This document shows, piece after piece, positions 25,742 through 36,692 of a stretch of DNA of 64,000 nt. The notes beneath the pieces are model-generated. The model searched no databases. It was not told the DNA's origin and saw only the letters and a list, made by a program, of their open reading frames with translations. The stretch is taken from positions 2,170,001-2,234,000 of the forward strand of contig NZ_SMZK01000001.1 in the NCBI RefSeq assembly GCF_005938085.1. Reading direction: 5' to 3'. This stretch comes from Haloterrigena sp. H1. GTDB taxonomy: Archaea; Halobacteriota; Halobacteria; Halobacteriales; Natrialbaceae. Each line of letters begins with the position of its first letter. Position 1 is the stretch's first letter. The position numbers and the translations under genes are program-made.

Positions 25742-26209
25742 TCACTTGTCGTCGCGAACGGCTCCGTGTTCGTCGATCTCGCCGTTGACGATCCGGGTGC
25801 TCGAGATGATGTCGCCGTCGTCGGCAAGAACGTGTGGAACGACGACCACCTCGAGAGGGTCATGGCCGCGTTCATGGCGGATCTCGTTGATCTGTGCGCC
25901 GCCCTCGCGGGTTTCGGGAGAGACGACGAGATAGTCGAACTGCGGTTCAGTCGCGATTCCTGTCGGCGACTCGAGTTTGCGGATCTCGAACTCGCGGTCG
26001 TACTCGGCCGCGATCGGCTCGAGTTCGGTCGCGAGTGTCTCCTTTCGGTCGTCGTGTGATCGGACCTGCCGGTCCGAGCTGCGTGTCTTCGGCGCGAGTT
26101 CGTCGCTGGTCAACCCGACCGTCACGTCTCCAAGTTCGAACGCCCGTTTGAACAGTCGTCGATGACCGTCGTGAACGGGGTCGAAGGTCCCACCAAGCGC
26201 GACGTCCAT
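25742..26209 (-). CDS. coaD: Phosphopantetheine adenylyltransferase
   Basis: A 155-residue nucleotidyltransferase with the HxGH-like nucleotide site GGTFDPVHDGH near the N-terminus and the second motif ISSTRIVNGEI (SSTxxR-type) near the C-terminus. It makes dephospho-CoA from 4'-phosphopantetheine and ATP in CoA synthesis. The start is ATG 26209, giving MDVALGGTFDP. A TATA box (TTTTATACGG on the minus strand, about 26231-26240) lies some 27 bp upstream, so the mRNA is probably leaderless. Confidence 0.9.
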   Translation of the reverse strand: MDVALGGTFDPVHDGHRRLFKRAFELGDVTVGLTSDELAPKTRSSDRQVRSHDDRKETLATELEPIAAEYDREFEIRKLESPTGIATEPQFDYLVVSPETREGGAQINEIRHERGHDPLEVVVVPHVLADDGDIISSTRIVNGEIDEHGAVRDDK

Positions 26210-26359
26210 ACCCCACGTCACTCTCGCGGTCCGTATAAAACGGTCGAATTGCTGTGTTTTCTCACTCACACTCTCGTCTCCCGGTTCCTGCCCTAAGTTC
26301 GACGATCGTCGATTGTCCCCTTCGCATTGTTTTTAGTAGTCCCCGACAGTGTCCCCAAT
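26210..26359. promoter_or_regulatory. Divergent coaD/maeB promoters
   Basis: A 150-bp interval. TTTTATACGG on the minus strand (26231-26240) fits a TATA box at -27 of the coaD ATG. TTTTTAGTAG on the plus strand (about 26330-26339) sits about 25 bp before the maeB ATG. Both suggest leaderless transcripts, the common form in haloarchaea. Confidence 0.6.
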
Positions 26360-28615
26360 ATGGGATTAGACGAGGACGCACTGGAGTACCACCGGACGGA
26401 CCCCCCAGGAAAGATCGAGATTTCGACGACGAAATCGACGAACACGCAGCGTGATCTCGCGCTTGCGTACTCGCCGGGCGTCGCCGCGCCGTGTCTCGAG
26501 ATCGACGAAGACGAAACCGACGCCTACAGTTACACGGCGAAGGGCAACCTCGTCGGCGTCGTCTCGAACGGTTCGGCCGTGCTCGGACTCGGCGACATCG
26601 GCGCACAGGCGTCGAAACCCGTCATGGAGGGGAAAGGCGTCCTGTTCAAGCGGTTTGCCGATATCGACGTCTTCGACATCGAACTCGACGAAGCAGATCC
26701 CGACAAACTGGTCGAGGCCATCAAGATGATGGAGCCGACCTTCGGTGGGATCAATCTCGAGGACATCAAAGCCCCCGAGTGTTTCACCGTCGAGGAGCGA
26801 CTGCGCGAGGAGATCGACATTCCGGTCTTCCACGACGACCAGCACGGCACCGCGATCATCTCCGGTGCCGCACTGCTCAACGCTGCCGACATCGCAGATA
26901 AAAATCTCGACGAACTCGAGGTCACGTTCTCGGGCGCGGGGGCAAGTGCGATCGCGAGCGCCCGCTTCTACGTCTCGCTTGGCGTCCAGAAAGAGAACAT
27001 CACGATGTGTGATTCGACGGGGATCATCACTGAAGAACGCGCCAAATCGGGCGACGTCAACGAGTACAAACAGCAGTTCGCCCGTGACGTTCCCGGGGGA
27101 AGCCTCGCGGACGCGATGGATGGCGCGGACGTCTTCGTCGGCCTCTCGGCCGGCGGCATCGTCACCCAGGAGATGGTCGCGTCGATGGCGGACAACCCGA
27201 TCGTCTTCGCGATGGCCAATCCCGACCCCGAAATCGGCTACGAGGAAGCCAAGGCGGCCCGCGACGACAACGTCATCATGGCCACTGGCCGATCGGACTA
27301 CCCCAATCAGGTCAACAACGTCCTCGGGTTCCCGTTCATCTTCCGCGGCGCGCTCGACGCCCGCGCCACCGAGATCAACGAGGACATGAAAGTCGCCTGT
27401 GCCGAGGCGCTGGCCGACCTCGCTCGACAGGACGTGCCAGACGCAGTCGTCAAGGCCTACGGTGACGAGCCACTGCAGTACGGCCCCGACTACATCATTC
27501 CGAAGCCCGTCGACCCGCGTGTGCTCTTCCGCGTCGCACCGGCGATCGCCGAGGCCGCGATGGAATCCGGTGCTGCCCGCATCGACCTCGATCTCGAGGA
27601 GTACGAGGAAGAACTCGAGGCCCGACTGGGCAAATCACGGGAGATGATGCGCGTCGTCCTCAACAAGGCGAAAAGCGACCCCAAGACGATCGCACTCGCC
27701 GAGGGCGAAAACGAGAAGATGATTCGGGCGGCCTACCAGATTCAGGAGCAGGGAATCGCCCTGCCGATCCTCATCGGCGACGAAGACGAGATCAAGGGAA
27801 CGGCTGCGAACCTTGGCCTCGACTACGATCCGCAGGTCGCCGATCCATCCGTCGGCGACTACGAGGAGTACGCCGATCGGCTCCACGAACTCCGCGCGCG
27901 CAAGGGAATCACGCGAAGCGAGGCCGGCGAACTCATCGAGCACGATACGAACTACTTCGGCAGCGTCATGGTCGAACAGGGCGACGCCGACGCCTTGCTG
28001 TCCGGGCTCTCCCATCACTACCCGTCGGCACTTCGCCCACCGTTGCAGGTGATCGGCACCGCTGACGACGTCGACTACGCGGCGGGCGTCTACATGCTGA
28101 CGTTCAAAAACCGCGTGATCTTCATCGCCGACGCGACGGTCAATCAGGCCCCCGACGAAGACGTGCTCGCGGAAGTCACCAAACAGACAGGCAAACTCGC
28201 CCGCCGGTTCAACGTCGAACCCCGTGCGGCCCTGCTCTCGTACTCGAACTTCGGCAGCGTCAACAACGAGGGGACGCGCAAGCCACGCAAGGCGGCCGCG
28301 ATGCTCCAGGACGACCCCGAAGTCGACTTCCCCGTCGACGGCGAAATGCAGGCCGATACCGCTGTCGTCGAGGACATCCTCGAGGGAACCTACGGCTTCT
28401 CCGAACTCGACGAGCCCGCGAACGTGCTGGTCTTCCCCAACCTCGAGTCGGGGAACATCGGCTACAAGCTGCTCCAGCGCCTCGGCGGTGCAGACGCGAT
28501 CGGTCCGATGCTGGTCGGCATGGACGAGCCGGTCCACGTCCTCCAGCGCGGCGACGAAGTCAAAGACATCGTGAACCTCGCAGGTGTGGCGGTCGTCGAC
28601 GCCCAGAAAGAGTAA
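26360..28615 (+). CDS. maeB: NADP-dependent malic enzyme with phosphotransacetylase-like domain
   Basis: 751 residues in two domains. The N-terminal malic enzyme part shows [14 protein letters not shown], TVRSxx-type catalytic region [19 protein letters not shown], and the NAD(P) site [15 protein letters not shown]. From about residue 430 there is a phosphate acetyltransferase-like domain ([20 protein letters not shown]) that is normally non-catalytic and regulatory in MaeB. It converts malate to pyruvate and NADPH. That NADPH could serve PhaB-type reduction, though this link is only metabolic. The ATG at 26360 fits a leaderless mRNA. Confidence 0.94.
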   Translation: MGLDEDALEYHRTDPPGKIEISTTKSTNTQRDLALAYSPGVAAPCLEIDEDETDAYSYTAKGNLVGVVSNGSAVLGLGDIGAQASKPVMEGKGVLFKRFADIDVFDIELDEADPDKLVEAIKMMEPTFGGINLEDIKAPECFTVEERLREEIDIPVFHDDQHGTAIISGAALLNAADIADKNLDELEVTFSGAGASAIASARFYVSLGVQKENITMCDSTGIITEERAKSGDVNEYKQQFARDVPGGSLADAMDGADVFVGLSAGGIVTQEMVASMADNPIVFAMANPDPEIGYEEAKAARDDNVIMATGRSDYPNQVNNVLGFPFIFRGALDARATEINEDMKVACAEALADLARQDVPDAVVKAYGDEPLQYGPDYIIPKPVDPRVLFRVAPAIAEAAMESGAARIDLDLEEYEEELEARLGKSREMMRVVLNKAKSDPKTIALAEGENEKMIRAAYQIQEQGIALPILIGDEDEIKGTAANLGLDYDPQVADPSVGDYEEYADRLHELRARKGITRSEAGELIEHDTNYFGSVMVEQGDADALLSGLSHHYPSALRPPLQVIGTADDVDYAAGVYMLTFKNRVIFIADATVNQAPDEDVLAEVTKQTGKLARRFNVEPRAALLSYSNFGSVNNEGTRKPRKAAAMLQDDPEVDFPVDGEMQADTAVVEDILEGTYGFSELDEPANVLVFPNLESGNIGYKLLQRLGGADAIGPMLVGMDEPVHVLQRGDEVKDIVNLAGVAVVDAQKE

Positions 28616-28618
28616 CAC

Positions 28619-30052
28619 GTGAACGAGGAGGCCGCCGACCGTCGGGACGAAACGTCCGATCGAGAGGGCGAGACAGCCGATAGTCCGCGGCTCTCCAGAC
28701 GCCAGCTTCTCTGTACTGCCAGCGCTGCTGGCATGATGGGTCTTGCCGGCTGTGCCGGACGAGCGTATCGCTCGAGACCCAACTGTTCGCCCATCGCTGC
28801 CACGATGAATACGGACGAGTACGTGCCGCTTCCGGCGGACGACGAGGTTTCTATGTTTCGACGTGGCCTACGCCGGTATGGCTACTACCCCAACGAAACC
28901 GTTCCCGATACCGTCCGCAAAGCGTGGTCGTTTCCGGTCAACCGCATCGGCCACACCGCCGCCAAGTCGACGCCCCGGCCGACGCCCGACGGCGAAACGA
29001 TCCTCGTCGCCGGCGACACCGGGACGATCCACGCCGTCAGGCCGACCGGTGAGCGACGCTGGACGCTCGAGACTGGTGCCGGTCGCAGCCTCGGCTTTCA
29101 TGGCACGCCGGCGATCGTCGGCGACACCGCTTACATCGGCGGCTACGACGGCGAACTCTACGCCGTCGATATCCCGTCCGGCGAGCTGATCTGGCAGACC
29201 CGACTGCGCGAGTTCGGCGGCTCGATCGCGATCGGCTCGAGTCCCGCCTACATCGACGGCAACCTCTACCTCGTCGCGGAGTACAAGAACCCCGCCAAGG
29301 GCGCACTGTGGGAGGTCGACGCCGAAACTGGGAATCCGACCTGGAGCGACGACCGCATCTGGGGGATGCCCCACCCCTCGCCGGCAATCGACTGCGAGGC
29401 CGGCAAACTCGTCACCGGCTCCAACGACGGCGTCGTTTACTGCTGGGAGTTTCCCTCTCTCGAGTTCGCCTGGTCGTTTCAGGCTGGCGGCGAGGGTGGC
29501 CCCGACGGCAAGCCGATGGCCGATGGGCGATTCCACCTCGGGGCACAGATCAAGGGCACGATCCCGGTCTACGACGGCGCGGCGTTCGTCGGCTCCTGGG
29601 ACGGTCGCTTCTATCGGCTCGATCTCGAAGACGGCAGCGAGGAGTGGTCGTTCGACACTGGCGACGTCGTCATGTCGAATCCGGCGATCGACCCCGATCA
29701 GGGCATCGTCTACGTCGGCGGCGACGACCACCGCGTCCATGCGCTCGACGCTGCAACCGGCGACAAACGCTGGTCAGCGTACGTCGGTGGCCACGTTATC
29801 GGCTCGATCACGGCGACCGCCGAGACGATCCTCGTCGGCTCCTATGACACCCACTTGTATGCACTCGACAGAGAGACTGGTGAACGCCGTTGGCAGATCC
29901 GAAACCACGGTCACGTGACCAGCGGCGCGATCCCCCACGACGGGCGGCTCTACTATGCCGAGCGCGGCGTCTTCGAGAATTACTACGACGAAGACGAGGA
30001 AACCGTGCTCGAGAAGCCCGGCCGTGCCTACTGTTTAGTTCCTGACGAGTGA
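28619..30052 (+). CDS. Tat-exported PQQ-type beta-propeller lipoprotein
   Basis: 477 residues from a GTG start 3 bp after the maeB stop. A twin-arginine signal (SRRQLLCTASAAGMMGLAGC) ends in a lipobox, so Cys46 is probably lipidated. The rest is a chain of PQQ/WD-like blades (AYIGGYDGELYAVDIPSGEL, IVYVGGDDHRVHALDAATGD, ILVGSYDTHLYALDRETGER). It probably sits on the outside of the membrane. Ligand and role are unknown; homologues with this fold include BamB-like scaffolds and dehydrogenases, but no PQQ-ligand set is evident. Confidence 0.85.
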   Translation: MNEEAADRRDETSDREGETADSPRLSRRQLLCTASAAGMMGLAGCAGRAYRSRPNCSPIAATMNTDEYVPLPADDEVSMFRRGLRRYGYYPNETVPDTVRKAWSFPVNRIGHTAAKSTPRPTPDGETILVAGDTGTIHAVRPTGERRWTLETGAGRSLGFHGTPAIVGDTAYIGGYDGELYAVDIPSGELIWQTRLREFGGSIAIGSSPAYIDGNLYLVAEYKNPAKGALWEVDAETGNPTWSDDRIWGMPHPSPAIDCEAGKLVTGSNDGVVYCWEFPSLEFAWSFQAGGEGGPDGKPMADGRFHLGAQIKGTIPVYDGAAFVGSWDGRFYRLDLEDGSEEWSFDTGDVVMSNPAIDPDQGIVYVGGDDHRVHALDAATGDKRWSAYVGGHVIGSITATAETILVGSYDTHLYALDRETGERRWQIRNHGHVTSGAIPHDGRLYYAERGVFENYYDEDEETVLEKPGRAYCLVPDE

Positions 30053-30058
30053 GGTCGT

Positions 30059-31003
30059 CTACCGGCAGTTGTCCTCCTTGAATCGCTCGAAGTTCTCGAT
30101 GGTGATTGCGATTGCGTCCCGATCCGGCAGGTCACGGACTGCGTACGCGGTCGGATAGCGACCGGCTCTGGCGTACGTTTCTGGCTGTGCGATCGCTCGC
30201 CGATCGGTCCCGGAATGCCCACGAAGGTACGTCCGGGTGAGCATCGGCTCGACGAACGAGAGCTCCGCAATCCCGTCGCCGTCCGGGTCGGCGGCCCCCC
30301 AGATGAGCGTATTCGTAAACGTCCCTCCGTTCATCTCGGGGACGGTGGGATCGACCAGGTGTTCGCCCATGTCGGTGATAACCCGTTCGTCGACGATTGG
30401 ATTTCGAGCGTATCCCTCGGGAACGTATCTGTCCGGGAGGTCGTAGGTCGGCGCGGCCGGCCCAGTGATCGCGTCGACGGTCTCGGTCGGCAGCATGTGA
30501 AAGTGGACGTCGAAATGCGGCACCGTCCAGACGCCGTCCGGCGGATGGCCACCCGGGTTCCAGTTCAGTCCGAGAAACGTAATCGGTGTCGCATCCGTCT
30601 CCGGGAACGGAACGAAGAATTCCTGGGACCATTTGTGGTGGATGATCGTCGACTCACCGTTCGGACCGTACTTGTCTGCGTAATCGCCCTCGCCAGAGTT
30701 TGCGAGTGCGTCGGCCGATGGGAGCCCCTCGAGTACGGCCCGTTCCATCAAGAGACCATGATATTTCGGGACCCCTGACGGCGTGACAGTCGTAAACGGC
30801 GTCGCCTCGCCGTTTCCGAGGCTGACTGATCGTCCCCAGTCGGTGATGCCTGCTGGGGGAAATTTCTCGTTTGTATTCGCGGTTGCCAGTCCACTCAGCC
30901 CGATGGCTACGCCACTGGCAGCTACGGTCCCGATAAATTGTCGTCTCCCGCTGTGAAATCGATCGTGGTCAGCGTTCCACTCTCGAGTGTGTTTTCGTGT
31001 CAT
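30059..31003 (-). CDS. Tat-exported protein, DUF5602/TTHB210-like
   Basis: 314 residues from ATG 31003. It has a twin-arginine signal (SGRRQFIGTVAASGVAIG) without a lipobox. The mature part has HFDVHFHMLP and NWNPGGHPPDGVW with clustered histidines, suggesting a metal site. I recall similar text in DUF5602/TTHB210-like secreted proteins, but function is not established and this assignment is tentative. It is convergent with the beta-propeller lipoprotein, 6 bp apart. Confidence 0.6.
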   Translation of the reverse strand: MTRKHTREWNADHDRFHSGRRQFIGTVAASGVAIGLSGLATANTNEKFPPAGITDWGRSVSLGNGEATPFTTVTPSGVPKYHGLLMERAVLEGLPSADALANSGEGDYADKYGPNGESTIIHHKWSQEFFVPFPETDATPITFLGLNWNPGGHPPDGVWTVPHFDVHFHMLPTETVDAITGPAAPTYDLPDRYVPEGYARNPIVDERVITDMGEHLVDPTVPEMNGGTFTNTLIWGAADPDGDGIAELSFVEPMLTRTYLRGHSGTDRRAIAQPETYARAGRYPTAYAVRDLPDRDAIAITIENFERFKEDNCR

Positions 31004-31386
31004 TGGTGACTGAGAGTGCCGCGGTAACGGTCCCTCTCGAGCCCATACCACATGAAGGTGGTAAGGTAACACGCATCATAATCGCCTGATAATCTCGCAC
31101 CGGTAGATGTGAGCCAGTCCATCGGCAGCTGGCCATCTCGGAGCGTCTATCAGACGAAACCGGTGCTGTACCTTCGCCCTACGATGCTCTTCGGCCACTT
31201 CACTCTCCAATCGCTCGAGGGATCGTCAATCACCCTCCATCCGCGAAACCGACGGTTTCGCTTGCTGATGCGATGTCGGGACCGTCTCGAGCCACGCTGC
31301 TTCGTCAACACGAGACAATAGCAACCGAATCTCAGGTGGAATTTCGTAGCAGTGCATTCAAGTAGACGCCAAGATTTTGATCTGGT
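31004..31386. other. Gene-free interval before rps8e
   Basis: A 383-bp stretch in which I see no convincing gene on either strand. It must hold the promoters of the secreted protein (leftwards) and of rps8e (rightwards). No strong repeat was noticed. Confidence 0.5.
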
Positions 31387-31758
31387 ATGCAAGATCAGGG
31401 ACGCTCTACGCGCAAGCGAACCGGTGGTCGACTGAAGAACGTCCGAAAACGCCGCAAGGACGAACTCGGCCGGCTGCCGACCGAAACGCAGGTCGGCGAG
31501 CCGCGGTTCCGAACCATCGACGTTCGTGGCAACGACACGAAGACGCGTGCGCTCGCGACGAACGTTGCAAGCGTCAACAAAGGTGGCGAGACGGTCTCCG
31601 CTGAGATCGAAGACGTCGTCGAGAACGACGCCAACCCGAACTACGTCCGCCGGAACATCGTCACGAAGGGTGCCGTCATCGAGACCTCGGAAGGACAGGC
31701 ACGTGTCACGTCCCGTCCCGGTCAGACCGGTCAGGTCAACGCCGTCCTCGTCGAATAA
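31387..31758 (+). CDS. rps8e: Small ribosomal subunit protein eS8 (S8e)
   Basis: A 123-residue ribosomal protein found in archaea and eukaryotes. The N-terminus QDQGRSTRKRTGGRLKNVRK, the middle FRTIDVRGNDTKTRALAT and the end NYVRRNIVTKGAVIETSEGQ are diagnostic. The basic N-terminus contacts rRNA. It stands alone here, not in a ribosomal operon, which is normal for this gene in haloarchaea. Confidence 0.96.
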   Translation: MQDQGRSTRKRTGGRLKNVRKRRKDELGRLPTETQVGEPRFRTIDVRGNDTKTRALATNVASVNKGGETVSAEIEDVVENDANPNYVRRNIVTKGAVIETSEGQARVTSRPGQTGQVNAVLVE

Positions 31759-31975
31759 CGCCGACTCTGCCGAACTGAACTGTTTTCAGATTGTTGGTTG
31801 TGGCCGGGGAGAGCTATCTCTCCTCGCCAGCCCAGTACAGTCAGCGGTCCCACTGTCACGTGTCCTTCTGGCGCTATGGACACTCGAGTGAGTTAATCTG
31901 ATAGACAGTTATCGGCGAGGCTCGAGAAGCGAAATAGCGTGACCGAGCAACAAAGCGGACGATGACTGGAAGGAG

Positions 31976-32971
31976 TTAGGGCCGCGGTGCGGCCTTCTGG
32001 AGTGCCGTCTCGGCGATGTTGCCGCCGTAGTCGGCACTTCGGGACAGCGAGTCGACGATCAGTCCGAGCGACTGGGCCTGTGCCGGCTCGAGATCGCGAA
32101 GCTTGTCGTCGATTCTGCGGGTGTGTTCGTCGATGTCGACGACAGCGGCGAGCGCGTCGTGGCCGAGCTGGTTCGCTTCGTCGGCGTCCTCGGCGAACAG
32201 CGCATCCATCGACTGTTCGAAGACGCTGCCGGCTTCGGCGTGGAGGCCGTTGATCGCATCGGCGACGTCTGCCGGGAGGTCGCCGAGTTTGAGCGCGATG
32301 TCGCTGATCTTGACGGCGTGATCGGCGATCCGCTCGAGCTGGCGGGCACTCGAGTGGAAGTCGAAACAGTCCTCGCGCGAGACGCCCAGTTCTTCGACGG
32401 CACGGGGTGAGCGAAGCGTCGCGCGGAAGATCCGCGAGACGACGAGCCAGAGTCGATCGACGTCGTCGTCGCGCTCGATCACGTCGTGGGCGATGTCGTC
32501 ATCGTTCTCGACCAGCGCACGGACGGCGTCTTCGAGCATCGACTGGGCGATCAGCCGCATCCTGGTGACCGCGTTGACGATCGAGAGTTCGGCGGAATCG
32601 AGCAAGTCCTGAATCACGACGCTGTCGCTCGTCTCTTGGAGCACTTCGACGCCGACGAGGCGCTGGGTTGCGTCGCGAATCGCGCTGCGCTGGTCGGTCG
32701 TGATCCGACCGGCCTCGAGCGTGATGATGTCGAAGCCGCTGACGTACATCGTCATCACGGCCCGCATCAGCTGTTCGTCCTCGAGGCCGGAGACATCGAT
32801 CGACCCCTCCTGTCGCCGCGTTTCTTGCTCGGGAGTCAAGAGCAATTCGTCGCCTTCCGGATAGAACTCGACCGTCGTCCCACTGCTGACATCGTTGTCA
32901 GTCGCCCACGTTTTCGGCAGCGAAACAGTATACGTCGACCCACCAGTCATCTGGACTTTTCGCGTCTCCAT
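31976..32971 (-). CDS. phoU: AbrB-PhoU domain phosphate regulator
   Basis: 331 residues from ATG 32971. The N-terminus is an AbrB-type DNA-binding segment (KVQMTGGSTYTVSLPKTW). After about residue 110 two PhoU-type three-helix bundles follow (ESxxR/ARQLERIADHAVKISDIAL being the best). This DNA-binding/PhoU fusion is common in haloarchaea and is thought to control phosphate transport genes. A minus-strand TATA box (about 32991-33003, reading ATTTATATTG) puts the transcription start near the ATG. It lies near the broken polyphosphate kinase gene. Confidence 0.88.
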   Translation of the reverse strand: METRKVQMTGGSTYTVSLPKTWATDNDVSSGTTVEFYPEGDELLLTPEQETRRQEGSIDVSGLEDEQLMRAVMTMYVSGFDIITLEAGRITTDQRSAIRDATQRLVGVEVLQETSDSVVIQDLLDSAELSIVNAVTRMRLIAQSMLEDAVRALVENDDDIAHDVIERDDDVDRLWLVVSRIFRATLRSPRAVEELGVSREDCFDFHSSARQLERIADHAVKISDIALKLGDLPADVADAINGLHAEAGSVFEQSMDALFAEDADEANQLGHDALAAVVDIDEHTRRIDDKLRDLEPAQAQSLGLIVDSLSRSADYGGNIAETALQKAAPRP

Positions 32972-33163
32972 ATTGGGCCGCTTTCTACTACAACAATATA
33001 AATCCACCAGACTATAGAGCGGTATGGTTATAGCGAGGCTGGCGATAGAGCGACCAGAACTCCTGTTTTCGGCACCTTTGGCACGTTATTCCTCTATCGA
33101 TAACAATTACCAACCATAGGTCTATATAGATATAGTACTTCGTAAATTCTGGTCAGCAGGTCG

Positions 33164-33391
33164 CTAGCGCAGCTCGTCGAGATCGACGACCGCCTCGAGA
33201 TCCACCGACATCCACTTTGTCAACCGTTCAATTTCGGAACACTCGCGTGGCGCGATCGTACACCGATCGGGTCCATCCTCGTATCGGACGACGGTCGACT
33301 CGAGGGTCAACGTGTCCTGATCGTACTGCGTGGCCGTGGCAAGTCGCTGTCGGGTGGTCCGGTCGTCGTAACCGCTGGTGGATCCGGTCAT
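33164..33391 (-). CDS. Small haloarchaeal protein (DUF7511-like)
   Basis: A 75-residue soluble protein with LESTVVRYEDGPDRCTIAPR followed by LTKWMSVDLEAVVDLDELR. This matches what I recall of short haloarchaeal DUF7511 proteins, often present in several copies per genome. Function is unknown. No metal or nucleotide motif is seen. Confidence 0.6.
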   Translation of the reverse strand: MTGSTSGYDDRTTRQRLATATQYDQDTLTLESTVVRYEDGPDRCTIAPRECSEIERLTKWMSVDLEAVVDLDELR

Positions 33392-35506
33392 GGGTTCGGA
33401 TGGGGTCGCGTATGTGAACCGACCAACGGCACGTACAAAGCCACTGCTAGTTGTACTATTGAGCGGTTTGTATCGGTTCCAGACACTCCATACGAGGATA
33501 ACAGACGGTCATCGGCGCTGCGCTGCCATGATTTCCAGCCACGAATACAGGACCGTGCGTCTCACGAGCCGACAGCAGGCGGAGAGAGCTATCCAACCCA
33601 GCCTGCAAGGGCCGCTACGTCAGAGAATCGGGCCAGCCGTCCAGTGCCGTCCGCATGAACGTCTCGTGAACGTTCGTGGTCGATCCATCCGTGTCGGACT
33701 CACATCGCTCATAGCTCCCATCCGAACGCATCACCCATCGGTTCTGATCGTCCGACAGCAACGTCTCGAGGATCGTCTCGAGCCGGTCCTGCAGCCTCGG
33801 GGCTTCGATCGGCGCGATCGCCTCGACTCGGCTGTCGAGATTGCGGGTCATCCAGTCGGCCGAACCAATGTAGTAGCGGTCCTCGCCGCCCGCCCGGAAG
33901 TAGAAAATTCGGGAGTGTTCGAGAAAGCGACCGACGATGCTGTAGACGTCGATCGTCTCGCTGATCCCCTCGAGACCAGGCCGGAGCCGGCAAATGTCGC
34001 GGACAATGAGATCGATGTCGACGCCGGCCATCGATGCCTCGTAGAGTTCACGGACGATTGCGGGATCCTCGAGCCGGTTCATCTTGGCGACGATACGAGC
34101 GTCCTCGCCGTTGCGGGCACGTTCGGCTTCGGCCCGAATGAGCTCAACGAAGCGCTCGCGCATGTTTCCGGGCGCGATGAGCAACTTTCGGTAGTCGCGG
34201 TGCATCGAGTGGCCCGTAAAGTAGTTGAACAGCCTGACGAGGTCTTGTCCGATGTCCCGGTCAACGGTCAACAGGCCGAGATCTTCGTAGTGCTTTGCGG
34301 TCTCGGAGTGGTAGTTGCCAGTACCGACGTGGGAGTACAGCCGCACCCCATCGTCTTCCTCACGGACAACCAGCGACGTCTTCGTGTGGGTCTTGTATCC
34401 GATCGTCCCGTAGGCGACGTGAATCCCCTCTTCTTCGAGTTTCTTCGCCCACTCGAGGTTGTTCTCCTCGTCGAAGCGGGCTTTGAGTTCGACCATGACG
34501 GCGACCTGCTTGCCGTTGCGCGCGGCCTCGAGCAAACTCTCGATGATCTGTGAATCGCTGGCGGTCCGGTAGATCGCTGCCTTGATCGCGAGGACGTCAG
34601 GGTCGTTGGCCGCGGCCTCGAGGAATCGCTGGACGGTTCCCTCGAAGGAGTGGTACGGGTGGTGGACAAGCACGTCGTCGTTGCTGATCACGTCGAAGAC
34701 GGTCATTCCGTCGTCGGCCCGCTTGAGCCGTGGATGGGGCTGTGGTGACCATTCTGGGAGTTTCAGGTCCGGGTGGTCGAGCTCCGTCAGCTCCGCGAAG
34801 TCCCGATAGTCGAGGGGGCCGTCGAGTTCGAACACTTCCCGCTCGTCGAGATCGAGTTCGCGCGTTAGAATCTCGCGGACCGCCTCGGGCGCGTCGCGTT
34901 CGATCTCGAGTCGAACGGCAGTCGCGAACCGTCGCTCTTCGATGACCTCCTCGATCATCTCGATCAGATCCTCGGCGACCTCCTCGTTGCGCCGGACCTC
35001 TGCGTTGCGCGTGACCCGGAACAGCGCGGTGTCGACGATTTCGACGTCCGGGAAGAGCAACTCGAGGTTGGCTCGAACGATGTCCTCGAGAAGGACGTAC
35101 CGCGTGTCGTCGCTGAGCTGGACGAAACGGACCTGGTTGCGTGGAATCTTCACTCGCGAGAAGGTGAGTTCGGCATTGGGCCGTTCCCGCGTCAGAACCG
35201 CCAATGAGAGGCTCTGATACATAGTGTGAGCGCATACCCGCGTCTTCAGGCGCGGGTCGAGCGGTAGGCATAGTGCGTCCGGGCACGTTGCTACGAACGG
35301 CTGGATTTCCCACGTAACTCGGTAGTTTTAAGATCGTCACTCATCATAGTGTGTAGTACGGATGAAGACCACACGACACGCGACTTACAACCTCAACTAC
35401 CACATAGTGTGGTTGCCGAAGTACCGCAACTCGGTACTGGTTAATGAGGTCGAAGACCGTGTGCGTCGAATCCTCCACGAAATCGCCGACGAGAAAGACT
35501 TAGAGA

Positions 35507-36446
35507 GGCTATGTTGAATCGCCATACGGCGTTGGATTTCACTGTTTGATGGCCTGCTTGATGTTATAGACGACACACATCAAGGCGATTTCACGGAACT
35601 CTCGATACCAGGTACGCGCTCGCACGGCGTAGCCGAGCGAGCGCTTGACAGCTGAGTTGACGGTTTCGGCCATTGACCGCTGAGCGTACCGATCGTCGTC
35701 AATGCGGGCGTTGTGTGCGTGATCGTACGGTGCGAAGATCCGGTGTTTGATCAGCGGGCGGATGTCGAGTTCACGCAGTCGTTCTCGGAGTTGTTGCTTG
35801 TCATAGCCTTTGTCAGCAGCAAGCGACCGCAGATCGCCCGCATTCCGGCGGGCGATCTGCTCGGCGAGGTCTGCGTCGCTCCCTTCTAACGTCGTCGAAC
35901 AGTGGAGATCGAGAACGGCTTGCGTTGCTGTATCGACGAGCTTTGTGACTTTGAGCGTTTGAACGTGGTAATTCGTTCGGTGGCAGTAGTGGCGGCTCGC
36001 ACGATCACGTTCGTAGAATGTTGCGTCAATAGCAGCGTGTTCGGATGGATCATGTAGCTGCGCCGACTGGCGCAGCAACACTCGACAGACGCTCATACTG
36101 ATCCGGTCGAACGCCTTACACAACGTGGATGGTGAGGGGAGATCGGCCGCGCTGAGGCCGATCTCCCCGGTTATTTGTGGCATCTCTTTGAGCAGGTCTA
36201 TCGTCATCCGGTAGGACGTATCGAGGTAAATCCGCAGACAATGGAGAGAAACGAGGGCATAGTCGGCGAATCCGCCGCCTCCTTCCGGGGCGGCGGATTC
36301 GTCTCCATCGCCAGTAACGTTTTGAGCGACCGGGACAACTTCCCCAATGAAGCGGGAGATTTGGGTCATGGACAACTCGACTCTCCCGCTTCAACACCTT
36401 TGATTTAGCGACCTATCCCGCTGCCGTCTAGTGATTCAACACAGCC
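35507..36446 (-). mobile_element. ISH1-type IS5-family element inside tnpA
   Basis: A 940-bp element with inverted repeats GGCTATGTTGAATC on the left and GGCTGTGTTGAATC on the right (one mismatch in 14). It is flanked by a perfect 8-bp duplication, CTTAGAGA, at 35499-35506 and 36447-36454. It has one transposase. Eight-bp duplications fit the ISH1 group of IS5. It is the youngest layer here: IS5 in IS200/IS605 in ppk1. Confidence 0.92.
35539..36375 (-). CDS. IS5-family (ISH1-type) transposase
   Basis: A 278-residue DDE transposase. The catalytic residues are probably Asp in AAIDATFYERDR, Asp in SLAADKGYDKQQL and Glu in RSMAETVNSAVKRSLG. The N-terminal part (FADYALVSLHCLRIYLDTSY) is typical of haloarchaeal IS5 transposases. 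The frame is complete and the element ends are intact, so it may be active. Confidence 0.9.
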   Translation of the reverse strand: MSMTQISRFIGEVVPVAQNVTGDGDESAAPEGGGGFADYALVSLHCLRIYLDTSYRMTIDLLKEMPQITGEIGLSAADLPSPSTLCKAFDRISMSVCRVLLRQSAQLHDPSEHAAIDATFYERDRASRHYCHRTNYHVQTLKVTKLVDTATQAVLDLHCSTTLEGSDADLAEQIARRNAGDLRSLAADKGYDKQQLRERLRELDIRPLIKHRIFAPYDHAHNARIDDDRYAQRSMAETVNSAVKRSLGYAVRARTWYREFREIALMCVVYNIKQAIKQ

Positions 36447-36692
36447 CTTAGAGATTATCGACCTCACGGTCCAATCCGACCACGTTCACTTGTTCGTGAG
36501 TAGTCCTCCGAAGCACGCTCCGTCTCTTCTCGCCAACTGGTTCAAGGGCATCAGTTCGCGGAAGTACAATCACCGCTACGCCGACCACGACAACGAGAAA
36601 ATCAAGTGGTCACGCGGCTACTACGCAGGAACAGCGGGACACGTCTCAAGCGAAACGGTCCAAGACTACATTCAGCGCCACGAGGAGGAACA